Origin: Arcanobacterium phocae
GTDB taxonomy: Bacteria > Actinomycetota > Actinomycetes > Actinomycetales > Actinomycetaceae
Assembly: GCF_018913465.1 (NCBI RefSeq)
Contig: NZ_JABAPM010000005.1
Coordinates: forward strand, 1 to 64,000
Reading direction: 5' to 3'
Length of the DNA stretch: 64,000 nucleotides
Shown here: piece by piece, positions 1-8,508 of the stretch
Layout: every line of letters starts with the position of its first letter
Numbering within the stretch: the stretch's first letter is position 1
Translations under genes and position numbers: made by a program
Notes under the pieces: generated by a model
Databases searched by the model: none
Seen by the model: only the letters and a program-made list of their open reading frames with translations
Told to the model about the DNA's origin: nothing

Positions 1-26
1 GTGGGAGAGTAGGACACCGCCGTCAC
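1..26 (+). rRNA. rrf: 5S ribosomal RNA, 3' end only
   Basis: The window opens with GTGGGAGAGTAGGACACCGC, the conserved 3' end of actinobacterial 5S rRNA, so an rRNA operon lies just upstream. The exact 3' end is estimated, because the pairing 5' end is outside the window. A terminator-like hairpin follows a few bases later. Confidence 0.85.
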
Positions 27-37
27 ACATCTGATAA

Positions 38-74
38 CGGGAGGGACCCGGTCACCACGACCAGGCCCCTCCCG
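38..74 (+). terminator. Terminator of the rRNA operon
   Basis: CGGGAGGG at 38-45 pairs with CCCTCCCG at 67-74, and GGTC/GACC pairs inside the loop. It sits directly after the 5S rRNA end. The T-tract is weak (CTTACTATATC). From 75 to 326 no gene is seen; TAAACT at 264-269 is a possible -10 box for the next gene. Confidence 0.7.
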
Positions 75-326
75 CTTACTATATCTAGGCAAGGGGTTGG
101 GACACCCGTCAGCACCCGCGAACACCCTCGCCAACAGCTAAACTGGAATCCGCTCACCAACCAGGCGTTGCTGCTGATGTCCACTTTGGTGCTTAGTAGA
201 TTACATATTGTAAATCACTCTGAGCGTGCTCGATTTTAGTGTTTCACTCTGGTGTCTGTGGTGTAAACTAGTTGCAGTATGCGCGACTTACGCATTTGAT
301 TTTTTACAGCTTAACTCGAGGAATAT

Positions 327-1637
327 ATGTCAGACTACCGTAATAATAACGATCATCAATCTCATCGTGATACCGATTCCTCGGGTTGGCAATCTGCCCG
401 TTCTAGTGGTTTTCGCAAGTGGGATAACGACCGTCGTGATGACCGCCGTGGTGGCGAAGGCCGTCGCTGGGATAACGATCGTCGGGATAACCGTCGTGAT
501 GATCGTGGTCCTCGCAAGTGGGATAACGACCGTCGTGATGACCGCCGTGGTGGCGAAGGCCGTCGTTGGGATAACGATCGTCGGGATAATCGACGTGATG
601 ATCGTGGTCCTCGCAAGTGGGATAACGACCGTCGTGGCTCTGAACACACGCCTGAGGGAAATTATAACTATGAAGATGCGCGGGACTTACTTGCTGAAAT
701 CCCAGAATCTATTACAGCTCAGTCATTAGATGGGGATGTCCGTCGTCGGCTAATGAGTCTTAATAAAGAAAATGGTGAGCGTGTAGCACGACATTTGGCT
801 TATGCCGGTGAGATGATGGATATTGATCCGGAAGTCGCCTACCAACACGCGTATGCAGCCTATCAGCGCGCTGCACGAGTGGACGTTGTACGTGAAGCAC
901 TCGGTTTGACCGCATATATTACTGGCCGATATGCGGAGGCACTGCGCGAGCTACGTACGTATCGTCGAATGAGTGATGACTACTCGCATATCCCGATCGA
1001 AGCCGACTCGGAGCGTGGGTTGGGCCGTCCAGAGAAAGCTTTGCGTTTTATCGAAGGTGTGCCGCTAACTAGACTTGATGCTGAAGCTAAAATAGAGCTA
1101 GTCATTGTAATTTCTGGCGCTCGAGCAGAAACGGGCGACCATGAGGGCGGTCTGGCTGTGCTTGAAAAGATTCTGGTTGAGAACCTCGATTCGGAGCTAG
1201 CCGCTCGAGTACAGCTCACCAAAGCAGACCGTCTTGAAGAACTAGGACGTACCGACGAAGCCGAAGAACTTCGCGCTGAGTGGCAACATTTGCTGGAAGA
1301 CGATGAAGATTTCTCTATGATGGTGGACTTGGACGACGTTCTCGATGACCTGCCTGAGGATGATTCTGCTGATTCCGCTGATGAAGCCTTTGACCATACT
1401 GACACGGATCTCGAACTTGACGAATCAGAACAGATGCCGTCCTCCGAAGGTTTCGATTCAGACGAATTTGAGGATGAGTTTGGAGACGATTTTATCGATG
1501 ATGACGTTGAAGATGACATTGAAGATGACATTGAAGATGACATTGAAGACACCGATCTTGAACCAGACAGCGAAGTAGACCCTGAGTTCGAAGAAGCTTT
1601 TGATGAACTTTTCGACGAAGATGATGCCAATGAATGA
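327..1637 (+). CDS. TPR-like protein with Arg/Asp-rich repeats (Rv1691-type)
   Basis: 436 aa protein of unknown biochemical role. Residues 1-110 are low complexity and rich in Arg, Asp and Gly, with a 33-residue unit present twice and a third partial copy from residue 31. The middle part (about 115-330) is helical, with TPR-like pairs such as AYQHAYAAYQRAARV and REALGLTAYITGRYAEALREL. The C-terminal 100 residues are strongly acidic. Position before the HAD phosphatase, tlyA and nadK matches Mycobacterium Rv1691. The charged ends suggest binding to nucleic acid or ribosomes (inference). ATG at 327 has CGAGGA just upstream. It ends by overlapping the start of the HAD gene. Confidence 0.8.
   Translation: MSDYRNNNDHQSHRDTDSSGWQSARSSGFRKWDNDRRDDRRGGEGRRWDNDRRDNRRDDRGPRKWDNDRRDDRRGGEGRRWDNDRRDNRRDDRGPRKWDNDRRGSEHTPEGNYNYEDARDLLAEIPESITAQSLDGDVRRRLMSLNKENGERVARHLAYAGEMMDIDPEVAYQHAYAAYQRAARVDVVREALGLTAYITGRYAEALRELRTYRRMSDDYSHIPIEADSERGLGRPEKALRFIEGVPLTRLDAEAKIELVIVISGARAETGDHEGGLAVLEKILVENLDSELAARVQLTKADRLEELGRTDEAEELRAEWQHLLEDDEDFSMMVDLDDVLDDLPEDDSADSADEAFDHTDTDLELDESEQMPSSEGFDSDEFEDEFGDDFIDDDVEDDIEDDIEDDIEDTDLEPDSEVDPEFEEAFDELFDEDDANE
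417..637 (+). repeat. 99-bp in-frame tandem repeat
   Basis: Copy 1 spans 417-515 and copy 2 spans 516-614; they differ at only three, all synonymous, positions. A partial third copy runs 615-637. Each unit encodes 33 residues (KWDNDRRDDRRGG...RRDDRGPR). The near identity points to recent duplication or homogenisation, so copy number may vary between strains. Confidence 0.95.
1509..1544 (+). repeat. 12-bp in-frame tandem repeat, three copies
   Basis: GAAGATGACATT occurs three times at 1509-1520, 1521-1532 and 1533-1544, encoding repeated Glu-Asp-Asp-Ile in the acidic tail of the TPR-like protein. A simple slippage-prone repeat that keeps frame. Confidence 0.95.
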
Positions 1638-2655
1638 ACACGCCATTCTGTCTTCCTATGACGTTATCTTGTCAGACCTAGATGGTGTTGCATACCGGGG
1701 AGCGGATGCTGCAATCGGTGCGGTAGAGGGGTACCAATCGGCAAAAAACAGCGGTGTGCGCGTCGTCTATATGACAAATAATTCGGCGCGTGTTCCTGCC
1801 GAAACCGCTCGTCAGCTGACTCGTTTAGGCATTCCTACTCAGCCCGAAGACGTGGTTACGAGTGCTATCACTGGTGTGATGCTACTTTCTACATTGGTAC
1901 CAGCTGGAGCGAAAGTTCTGCCATTGGGTGCTGAAGGAGTGCGCGTAGCTCTATCAGAAGCTGGATTTCTTCTTGTAGATTCGGCTGACGATAGGCCAGA
2001 TGCGGTATTGCACGGTTTGAATCCTGATGCAACATGGGCAGATTTATCCGAAGCGGCTTTGGCTATTCGCGCGGGCGCCACCTACGTAGCCACGAATATC
2101 GACGCTACTCTTCCAAAAGAGCGCGGTGAGTACTTAGGTAACGGGTCTTTGGTGGCTGCAGTATCCCACGCTACCGGAGTTGTTCCTGTCTCATCAGGAA
2201 AACCTGAGCCGACAATGTACCAGCTTGCACTGAAAAAATCAGGCGGGTTGCGTCCATTAGCAGTGGGAGATCGTCTCAATACTGATATTCTCGGTGCTAA
2301 CCGAGCTGGCTATGACTCAGCTCATGTGCTGACTGGTGTGACTACCATGAAGCAAGTTATGCTAGCGGAAAAGGATGAACGTCCAACCTACCCAGTTTTT
2401 GATTTACGTGACTTAACTCGCTCATTTGAGAAGCCGAAAGTAACACACGAAACTGCAACGGTTGGAAGCACAACAGTTAGTATCAGTGATCATTCAATCG
2501 TCATTAACAATATGGCACTTGGTAGAGCTACCGTGGAACTCACTCTGAACGAGTATCAAGCTCTCGTTGCGTTGGCGTGGAAACAAGTTGATGCTGGACA
2601 TGACATGTCCTGGCTACCTGAGTTTTCACCCCGATGGGGTGAAACTGCTGAATAA
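1630..2655 (+). CDS. HAD-superfamily IIA phosphatase (NagD/PGP-like)
   Basis: 341 aa from ATG 1630, which overlaps the stop of the previous gene; ATGs at 1621 and 1624 are alternatives. HAD motif I is DLDG at residues 16-19 (D16 nucleophile, D18 acid/base), motif II is TNNSA from residue 49, then SSGKPEPTMYQLALKK and the motif IV region AVGDRLNTDILGANRAG. This is the class IIA (C2 cap) layout of NagD and phosphoglycolate or 4-nitrophenyl phosphatases. Substrate cannot be read from sequence. The last 80 residues are a tail beyond the HAD fold. Orthologous in position to Rv1692. Confidence 0.85.
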   Translation: MNEHAILSSYDVILSDLDGVAYRGADAAIGAVEGYQSAKNSGVRVVYMTNNSARVPAETARQLTRLGIPTQPEDVVTSAITGVMLLSTLVPAGAKVLPLGAEGVRVALSEAGFLLVDSADDRPDAVLHGLNPDATWADLSEAALAIRAGATYVATNIDATLPKERGEYLGNGSLVAAVSHATGVVPVSSGKPEPTMYQLALKKSGGLRPLAVGDRLNTDILGANRAGYDSAHVLTGVTTMKQVMLAEKDERPTYPVFDLRDLTRSFEKPKVTHETATVGSTTVSISDHSIVINNMALGRATVELTLNEYQALVALAWKQVDAGHDMSWLPEFSPRWGETAE

Positions 2656-2657
2656 TC

Positions 2658-2831
2658 ATGGTTTCCAATATTCCATCGGAGAATCCGCGTTCTTTGCCTA
2701 AACCACGCATCGCAATCGATCCAGAGACAGCTCTGACATCGTTAGCGGAGAAAAGCATTGCTACCCGGATCGATAAACTGGAAAAGATTCACCAGGAACT
2801 GACCATCATGCTTGGTCGAGCAAAAATGTGA
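2658..2831 (+). CDS. Small conserved hypothetical protein (Rv1693-type)
   Basis: 57 aa from ATG 2658, two bases after the HAD stop. The product has a Pro-rich start (SENPRSLPKPRIAIDPE) and a helical C-terminal half (SIATRIDKLEKIHQELTIML). A small protein sits at this place between the HAD gene and tlyA in mycobacteria (Rv1693), which supports it being a real gene. Function unknown; tight spacing suggests co-translation with its neighbours. Confidence 0.7.
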   Translation: MVSNIPSENPRSLPKPRIAIDPETALTSLAEKSIATRIDKLEKIHQELTIMLGRAKM

Positions 2832-2843
2832 GGTTAAGTATTT

Positions 2844-3671
2844 ATGGCTAAGCTCATTCGTGTCGATGCAGAACTAGTGCGCCGTGGTTTGGCACGTTCC
2901 CGAAACGAAGCAACAGAATTGATCCAAGCAGGACGAGTGCTACTTGATAAAAATGTTGTTGCCAAACCGTCTCGGCAAATGGACCCGGCGCAGGCCCTGA
3001 TTGTGGCCGACCATCAGCGCGATGACTATGCCTCTCGTGGCGCATACAAGCTTTTGGGTGCGTTAGATTACCTTGGTGATACTGCGCCGCAAATCAAGGG
3101 CGTTCGCGCGCTCGATGCAGGAGCTTCTACCGGTGGTTTTACTGATGTGCTTTTACGCCGCGGCGCAGCTTCTGTTGCGGCTGTAGACGTGGGTTATGGG
3201 CAATTAGCCTGGCGGCTACGCGAAGACCCCCGAGTTGAAGTGTACGAACGGACAAATGTGCGCACGCTGGACCCAGACTTAGTGAAGCCTGCCCCTGATC
3301 TAGTGGTAGGAGATCTATCTTTTATATCGCTTACTTTGGTGTTGCCTGCTCTGGTCAATTGTGCAAGTCCCACTGCAGACTTTCTATTAATGGTTAAGCC
3401 GCAGTTTGAAATCGGAAAGGATCGTCTAGGCGCAGGTGGAGTGGTGCGCAATCCGGAACACCATGTGGAAACTGTGATGAAAGTAGCTCACTGTGCACGA
3501 GATAATGGTCTCGGCATCCTTGCTATAGCTCCTTCGCCGCTACCTGGTCCAGCTGGAAACGTGGAATACTTTGTTCATATGAAAGGAGCAACGGCAGACA
3601 GGCTCGGAGATCATCTGGAGTCCTCTATCCGTGAAGCCGTCGCCGCCGGACCTGCTGGTTCTTTGCTCTAA
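2844..3671 (+). CDS. tlyA: TlyA rRNA 2'-O-methyltransferase
   Basis: 275 aa. An S4 RNA-binding domain occupies residues 3-60 (LIRVDAELVRRGLARSRNEA), followed by an FtsJ-like Rossmann domain with the SAM motif DAGASTGGFTDVLLRRGA and the conserved VVGDLSFISLTLVLPAL and VKPQFEIGK. In mycobacteria TlyA 2'-O-methylates 16S rRNA C1409 and 23S rRNA C1920 and is needed for capreomycin susceptibility. Length and order (tlyA-nadK-recN) are typical. Confidence 0.93.
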   Translation: MAKLIRVDAELVRRGLARSRNEATELIQAGRVLLDKNVVAKPSRQMDPAQALIVADHQRDDYASRGAYKLLGALDYLGDTAPQIKGVRALDAGASTGGFTDVLLRRGAASVAAVDVGYGQLAWRLREDPRVEVYERTNVRTLDPDLVKPAPDLVVGDLSFISLTLVLPALVNCASPTADFLLMVKPQFEIGKDRLGAGGVVRNPEHHVETVMKVAHCARDNGLGILAIAPSPLPGPAGNVEYFVHMKGATADRLGDHLESSIREAVAAGPAGSLL

Positions 3672-3712
3672 GGACTATGATAGGCATTCAAAGTACTATT
3701 TAAGGAGTTCCG

Positions 3713-4594
3713 GTGAAACGTACAGTAGCTCTGTTGTCTCATGACAAGAATCCTGAGATTATTGCATCTGCTTCCCGAGTTGCCCAGGCCCTTAAACTAG
3801 CTGGTGTTGATGTGTTTTGGCTTCCAACGCTTCCATCATCTAGTAACACAGTAGATACTGAGCTTTTGTCAATTGACGAACTAGCTCGGGTAGAACTTAT
3901 TATTGTCATGGGCGGAGACGGTACTATTCTTCGGGCTGCGGAGCTAGCTTATGGACATTCAATTCCGATCCTCGGAATAAATTACGGGCACATGGGTTTT
4001 CTCGCAGAAGCCGATCCAGAGTCCATTGCCCATGTCGTTTCTGCTATCGAACAGGGACAATGGACAGTAGAGTCAAGAATGGCTGTACAAGTAACCATTG
4101 AAACTGCAGATGGAGATGTTACCTCTAGCTGGGCGCTAAACGAAGCGTCGATTGAAAAGGACCCAGTTTCTCGTATGGTCGAAGCTGATATTGCGATTGA
4201 CCAAGTGCCTGTGTCAGCGTTTAGTTGTGACACCGTTTTAGTCTCGACGCCGACAGGTTCGACAGCTTACTCATTTTCTGCAGGGGGTCCAGTAGTTTGG
4301 CCCGACGTCGATGCGTTAGTTGTCACTCCGGTGGCGGCCCACGCGTTATTCGCTCGACCACTGGTGGTTAGCCCCGATTCGCGGGTATCTGTGACGATTA
4401 ACAGCAATAATGCCCATGTTTGGTGTGATGGCCGGCGGCTATTCCCTGCACCTGCTGGCACAAGGGTGACTGTGACTCGTGATTCGCACCGAGTCTTATT
4501 AGCTCGGCTAAATGAGATGCCATTTACGGATCGGCTTGTACGCAAATTTAATCTTCCAACTCATGGCTGGCGAAACAGTGGAGAAGCATCATGA
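3713..4594 (+). CDS. nadK: NAD kinase
   Basis: 293 aa, ATP- or polyphosphate-dependent NAD kinase making NADP. GTG start at 3713 with a good AAGGAG site seven bases upstream. The diagnostic GGDGT is at residues 67-71, and the second signature (TPTGSTAYSFSAGGPVVWPD) is intact. The stop overlaps the recN start (ATGA), so the pair is translationally coupled, as commonly seen in bacteria. Confidence 0.96.
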   Translation: MKRTVALLSHDKNPEIIASASRVAQALKLAGVDVFWLPTLPSSSNTVDTELLSIDELARVELIIVMGGDGTILRAAELAYGHSIPILGINYGHMGFLAEADPESIAHVVSAIEQGQWTVESRMAVQVTIETADGDVTSSWALNEASIEKDPVSRMVEADIAIDQVPVSAFSCDTVLVSTPTGSTAYSFSAGGPVVWPDVDALVVTPVAAHALFARPLVVSPDSRVSVTINSNNAHVWCDGRRLFPAPAGTRVTVTRDSHRVLLARLNEMPFTDRLVRKFNLPTHGWRNSGEAS

Positions 4595-6285
4595 TCGAAG
4601 AGCTACAGATTAGAGACCTTGGAGTCATAGAACACGCGAACGTAGAATTAGGCACTGGGCTTAACGCGTTAACAGGCGAGACTGGCGCCGGAAAAACAAT
4701 GGCACTAACGTCGTTGCTGATGTTAATGGGCAACAAGATCGATTCCGCGAAAGTTCGCGTTGGAGCCGAAGCAGCAGTGGTCGAAGGTACATTCGTCGTC
4801 GATATTAATTCGCCAGCAGTAGATATCGTGCGTAACGCTGGAGGCGATGTAGATACTGATGATAACCGAGCTATTATATACATCTCCCGTCACTTGCCTG
4901 CTTCAGGAAGAACGCGTGCTTATGTTGGCGGGCACTCTGTTCCGTTGGCTGTCCTCAAAGAGCTGAGTGAATACTTAGTAACTATTCATGGCCAAACTGA
5001 TCAGTTACGCTTGAAATCTCCCAAAGCGCAACGAGATGCACTAGATTCTTTTGGCGGCGACGAAATCGCACAACTAGCCACCCAATATCATGATCAATGG
5101 CAGAAATATCAAAATCTCGTGACCGAACGCGAAGAGTTTGCTGCAAAGGTTGCTCAGGCGGGGACCGAACGCCTGGCGTTGGAAGCCCTTATCTCTCGTG
5201 TCGATGCAGTCAATCCTCAACAAGGTGAGGAAGATGAATTGAAAGCGCGAGCTATGCTGCTGGAAAATATTGAAGATGTGCGAAATGCCTTGGCTGAGGC
5301 ATCCGAGGCTTTAGGTTCAGAAGAAAACGGTGCACTGAAACAGCTTGATCGGGCAGCTAACGCATTAGCTAGAATTGCTGCCAATGATCCTCGTGTTGCT
5401 CAGTTAGTCAGTGTTTTGCATGAAGTAAGTGCTCAAGCTTCGGACGTCTCTAATGAAGTTGGTGGGCAACTGTCATCACTCGATGCAGATCCAGCGCAGC
5501 TTAACAACATTCATGAACGGCGCGCGCAGTTGAAGACGCTACAACGAGATCTTGGGATGGATATAGGAGAAATACTTGCCCGTCGTGCTGCCGCTGACGA
5601 ACGGTTAGCAGCTATTGCCAATCCGCAAGAATCATTAGACGCACTCACAGCTCAAGTTGCTCAAGAAAAAGACAAGCTTAAGCATGCTGGAGCGGCACTG
5701 AGTAAATGCAGAGTCAAGTATGCGCACTTATTGAGTAAGAATGTGACGAAAGAACTCGCACAGCTCGCAATGAAAGATGCCACATTTTCGGTACTCGTCG
5801 AAGCGTCTGATACGCCACAAATTCATGGGATTGACCATATTGAATTTCAGCTTTCACCCCACCGTGGTAGTCCATTATTGCCGTTAGGGCAAACCGCTTC
5901 TGGAGGTGAAATGTCGCGTGTGATGCTTGCTTTGGAAGTAGTACTTGCATCAAGAATTTCCACCAGAGAGCACACGTTTATCTTTGATGAAGTTGATGCA
6001 GGAATCGGCGGAAAAACAGCACTTTCTATCGGTGAGCGGCTGGCCGTATTAGGTAAGCAATGCCAGGTTATTGCTGTTACCCATTTGGCGCAGGTCGCGG
6101 CGTACTCGTCTCGTCACATAAACGTTCGGAAGAACGTTACTCAGTCCGGTGGTGATACTAAAGTCTCGGTGTTAGCCGAGACGGAACGCGTCGCAGAACT
6201 AGCTCGGATGCTCTCCGGACACTCCGAATCCGAAGCGGCACTCGCACACGCAGCTGAGCTACTTAGCTCGGCTCATGTGTCATGA
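4591..6285 (+). CDS. recN: DNA repair ATPase RecN
   Basis: 564 aa SMC-like protein acting in recombinational repair of double-strand breaks. Walker A GETGAGKT lies at residues 29-36, a long Glu/Ala/Leu-rich coiled-coil centre covers about 150-370, and the C-terminal half holds the ABC signature (SGGEMSRVMLALE) and Walker B (FIFDEVDAGIGGKTA). Start ATG 4591 overlaps nadK by four bases. No separate promoter or LexA box is seen in front of it. Confidence 0.96.
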   Translation: MIEELQIRDLGVIEHANVELGTGLNALTGETGAGKTMALTSLLMLMGNKIDSAKVRVGAEAAVVEGTFVVDINSPAVDIVRNAGGDVDTDDNRAIIYISRHLPASGRTRAYVGGHSVPLAVLKELSEYLVTIHGQTDQLRLKSPKAQRDALDSFGGDEIAQLATQYHDQWQKYQNLVTEREEFAAKVAQAGTERLALEALISRVDAVNPQQGEEDELKARAMLLENIEDVRNALAEASEALGSEENGALKQLDRAANALARIAANDPRVAQLVSVLHEVSAQASDVSNEVGGQLSSLDADPAQLNNIHERRAQLKTLQRDLGMDIGEILARRAAADERLAAIANPQESLDALTAQVAQEKDKLKHAGAALSKCRVKYAHLLSKNVTKELAQLAMKDATFSVLVEASDTPQIHGIDHIEFQLSPHRGSPLLPLGQTASGGEMSRVMLALEVVLASRISTREHTFIFDEVDAGIGGKTALSIGERLAVLGKQCQVIAVTHLAQVAAYSSRHINVRKNVTQSGGDTKVSVLAETERVAELARMLSGHSESEAALAHAAELLSSAHVS

Positions 6286-6292
6286 TATTCGT

Positions 6293-7471
6293 ATGGTATT
6301 CAAACGGCGTAAGAATGCAGTAGCAGGTGTTCCGGGTAACTGTGAGGCACCTGTTAAAGTTGACTCACGGACAAAGAACTTAACGAAGCGTCTGGTGGCG
6401 GGCGATATCGCTATTATTGACCACGAGGACCTCGATCGTGTCTCCGCAGAAGCACTTGTCGAGTGTAAGCCGACGGCAGTGCTTAATGCAGCTAAATCTA
6501 CCTCGGGTAGATATCCTAACCTTGGCCCGATTATTCTCAATGAAGCTGGAATCCCGTTAATCGATGATTTAGGGTCAGCAATCATGGATATCCGTGAAGG
6601 ATCAATGGTCAAGGTAGATTCTCAAGGGGTAGTGACTCAAAACGGCGATATTATTGCTGAGGGTATAGTCCAAACTGCGCAAACGATCCAAGAAGACCGT
6701 GAAGCCGCACGGGCTGGAATGTCTACCCAGCTAAAGGCGTTTGCGACAAACACGATGGAGTACGTCGAACGGGAACAGGATTTGATTCTGGATGGCATCG
6801 GCATGCCAGATGTCACTACATCGTTTGCTGGTCGTCATGCGCTTATCGTCGTCCGTGGTTACCGCTACAAAGACGATCTCCAAGCTTTGCGAACATATAT
6901 TCGCGAGTATCGGCCAGTGCTTATCGGCGTTGATGGTGGAGCCGATGCCCTAATTGAGGCAGGGTACAAGCCTGACATGATCGTCGGCGACATGGACTCA
7001 GTTTCTGATGAAGCACTGAAATCCGGGGCAGAAGTTGTTGTTCATGCGTATCGTGATGGCAGAGCTCCAGGGCGTAAACGTGTGGAAGACTTAGGCATTG
7101 AGCACGTAGTTTTCCCAGCAACCGGCACCTCGGAAGATATCGCGATGTTGTTGGCTGATGCTAAAGGCGCGAATCTAATTGTGGCATTGGGAACGCATTC
7201 CACCCTGATCGAATATTTAGATAAAGGACGACGCGGAATGGCTTCCACATTCCTCACGCGCTTGCAGGTTGGTTCTAAGCTCATCGACGCTAAAGGCGTT
7301 AGCCAGCTCTACCGTTCGCGTATCTCGAACTGGCAAATCGCATTTTTGCTCGTTACTGGGTTGTTCGTTATCGCTGCTTCGTTAGCAGTCACTGATGCTG
7401 GACAGATTCTGTTTGGTTTGTTTAAGGTCTGGTTCTCAGACGCAATTTTCTGGTTTAAGAGTCTTTTTTAG
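6293..7471 (+). CDS. steA: SteA-like cytokinetic protein
   Basis: 392 aa. The fold is related to thiamin pyrophosphokinase (GVDGGADALIEAGYKPDMIVGDMDSVSDEAL) but the family acts in cell separation: SteA and SteB were identified in the RipC-FtsEX pathway of Corynebacterineae. The C-terminus has a membrane helix (WQIAFLLVTGLFVIAASLAV) and a second hydrophobic stretch. ATG 6293 is chosen because it fits the family N-terminus; ATG 6275, overlapping recN, is also possible. Next gene is its usual partner. Confidence 0.85.
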   Translation: MVFKRRKNAVAGVPGNCEAPVKVDSRTKNLTKRLVAGDIAIIDHEDLDRVSAEALVECKPTAVLNAAKSTSGRYPNLGPIILNEAGIPLIDDLGSAIMDIREGSMVKVDSQGVVTQNGDIIAEGIVQTAQTIQEDREAARAGMSTQLKAFATNTMEYVEREQDLILDGIGMPDVTTSFAGRHALIVVRGYRYKDDLQALRTYIREYRPVLIGVDGGADALIEAGYKPDMIVGDMDSVSDEALKSGAEVVVHAYRDGRAPGRKRVEDLGIEHVVFPATGTSEDIAMLLADAKGANLIVALGTHSTLIEYLDKGRRGMASTFLTRLQVGSKLIDAKGVSQLYRSRISNWQIAFLLVTGLFVIAASLAVTDAGQILFGLFKVWFSDAIFWFKSLF

Positions 7472-7479
7472 GTGGATCC

Positions 7480-8508
7480 ATGGTTGACTTTCGTTATCAC
7501 CTCGTGTCACTAGGTGCAGTTTTTATAGCCTTAGCAGTTGGTATTATTCTTGGTGCCGGACCGCTACAGAATTCAATTGGTAGCGTGCTGAATTCGCAAG
7601 TCCAAGCATTGTCTGATGCCAATGCAAAACTTAAGACGGAGTCAAGTGATTATAAAACAGCTCTGGCGCACCATGAGGAGGCATGGGCTGATATAGCACC
7701 GACGCTTGTCGCGGATATCTTAACTGGACGCACTGTTGCAATCGTGGCCTTGCCGGGTGTGGAAACTGAGCAGATTACTGCAATCACGGATCGTCTCGAT
7801 AACGCTGGAGCTTCGGTTAACGTCCAGATCTCGCTCAATAGTGGATGGACCGCGGCCGATGAAACAGCTTACCGGACAACCTTTGCTAGCCAACTGGCGA
7901 CATATATCGACGGAGCTAAAGAAGACGCAGATGCTAACGAACTTATGGCAGACGCGCTTCGTCAGCTTGCCACTCGTGGCGAGTCTTTTGGACAGAATGC
8001 AACGCTTCGCGATATTTTCACTGGCTCCGAACACCCGATGATGACTATTGCTTCCTCTACGGGTGCTGAAGCTCAGGCTGTCGTTATCATTGCGCCTGAC
8101 ACAGACCAGGCGGCGATTGATACTCGTGCAGCAAAGGACGCTGAAGTACAAGCTCAAGCAACTTATGACGCTCAAACATATGCTGAGCTCGCATCTCGAT
8201 TCGGTCAGCATGTGCCAACCGTTGTTGTAGGTGCAGCTGATTCACCTGCTGATGTTACTCGAGTTGTACGTGATGCGGGAAACGTCTCGACCGTTGATAA
8301 TGTTGCTGATTCGTTGTCCGTGGGGACAATGAATGTTGTTATGGCAGTAGCGGCTGAATTAAATGACTCCGTCGTGCAACTTGGTTTCGACGACGGAGCT
8401 AGCACTGCGCTGTCGCCACGCGTTGAGTCACCAAAGCCTGACGAAGCTGCACAACCATCGGAATCGAATTCAGAGGAACAACCAGCTGAAGGTCATCCTG
8501 CAGCATGA
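7480..8508 (+). CDS. SteB/MctB-family membrane-anchored protein (DUF3186)
   Basis: 342 aa. One N-terminal membrane helix (LVSLGAVFIALAVGIILGAG), a coiled-coil stretch at 40-65, then a large extracytoplasmic domain and a Pro/Glu-rich tail. The family is called copper transporter MctB in M. tuberculosis (Rv1698) and SteB in corynebacteria, where it works with SteA in cell separation. A single helix argues against a classical transporter, and adjacency to steA favours the SteB role (inference). AGGTGG precedes ATG 7480. Confidence 0.8.
   Translation: MVDFRYHLVSLGAVFIALAVGIILGAGPLQNSIGSVLNSQVQALSDANAKLKTESSDYKTALAHHEEAWADIAPTLVADILTGRTVAIVALPGVETEQITAITDRLDNAGASVNVQISLNSGWTAADETAYRTTFASQLATYIDGAKEDADANELMADALRQLATRGESFGQNATLRDIFTGSEHPMMTIASSTGAEAQAVVIIAPDTDQAAIDTRAAKDAEVQAQATYDAQTYAELASRFGQHVPTVVVGAADSPADVTRVVRDAGNVSTVDNVADSLSVGTMNVVMAVAAELNDSVVQLGFDDGASTALSPRVESPKPDEAAQPSESNSEEQPAEGHPAA

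Noticed and set aside
417-637. CRISPR-like repeated DNA
   Set aside because: Copies are directly adjacent, 99 bp, in frame and coding; there are no unique spacers.
980-1630. 216-codon Ser-rich open frame on the minus strand
   Set aside because: It is the antisense of the Asp/Glu-rich tail of the TPR-like gene; GAN/GAY codons read backwards give Ser. No start context or family resemblance.
7720-8211. 163-codon minus-strand frame inside the SteB/MctB-like gene
   Set aside because: Antisense shadow; composition and lack of motifs do not support a protein, and the plus-strand gene is well supported.
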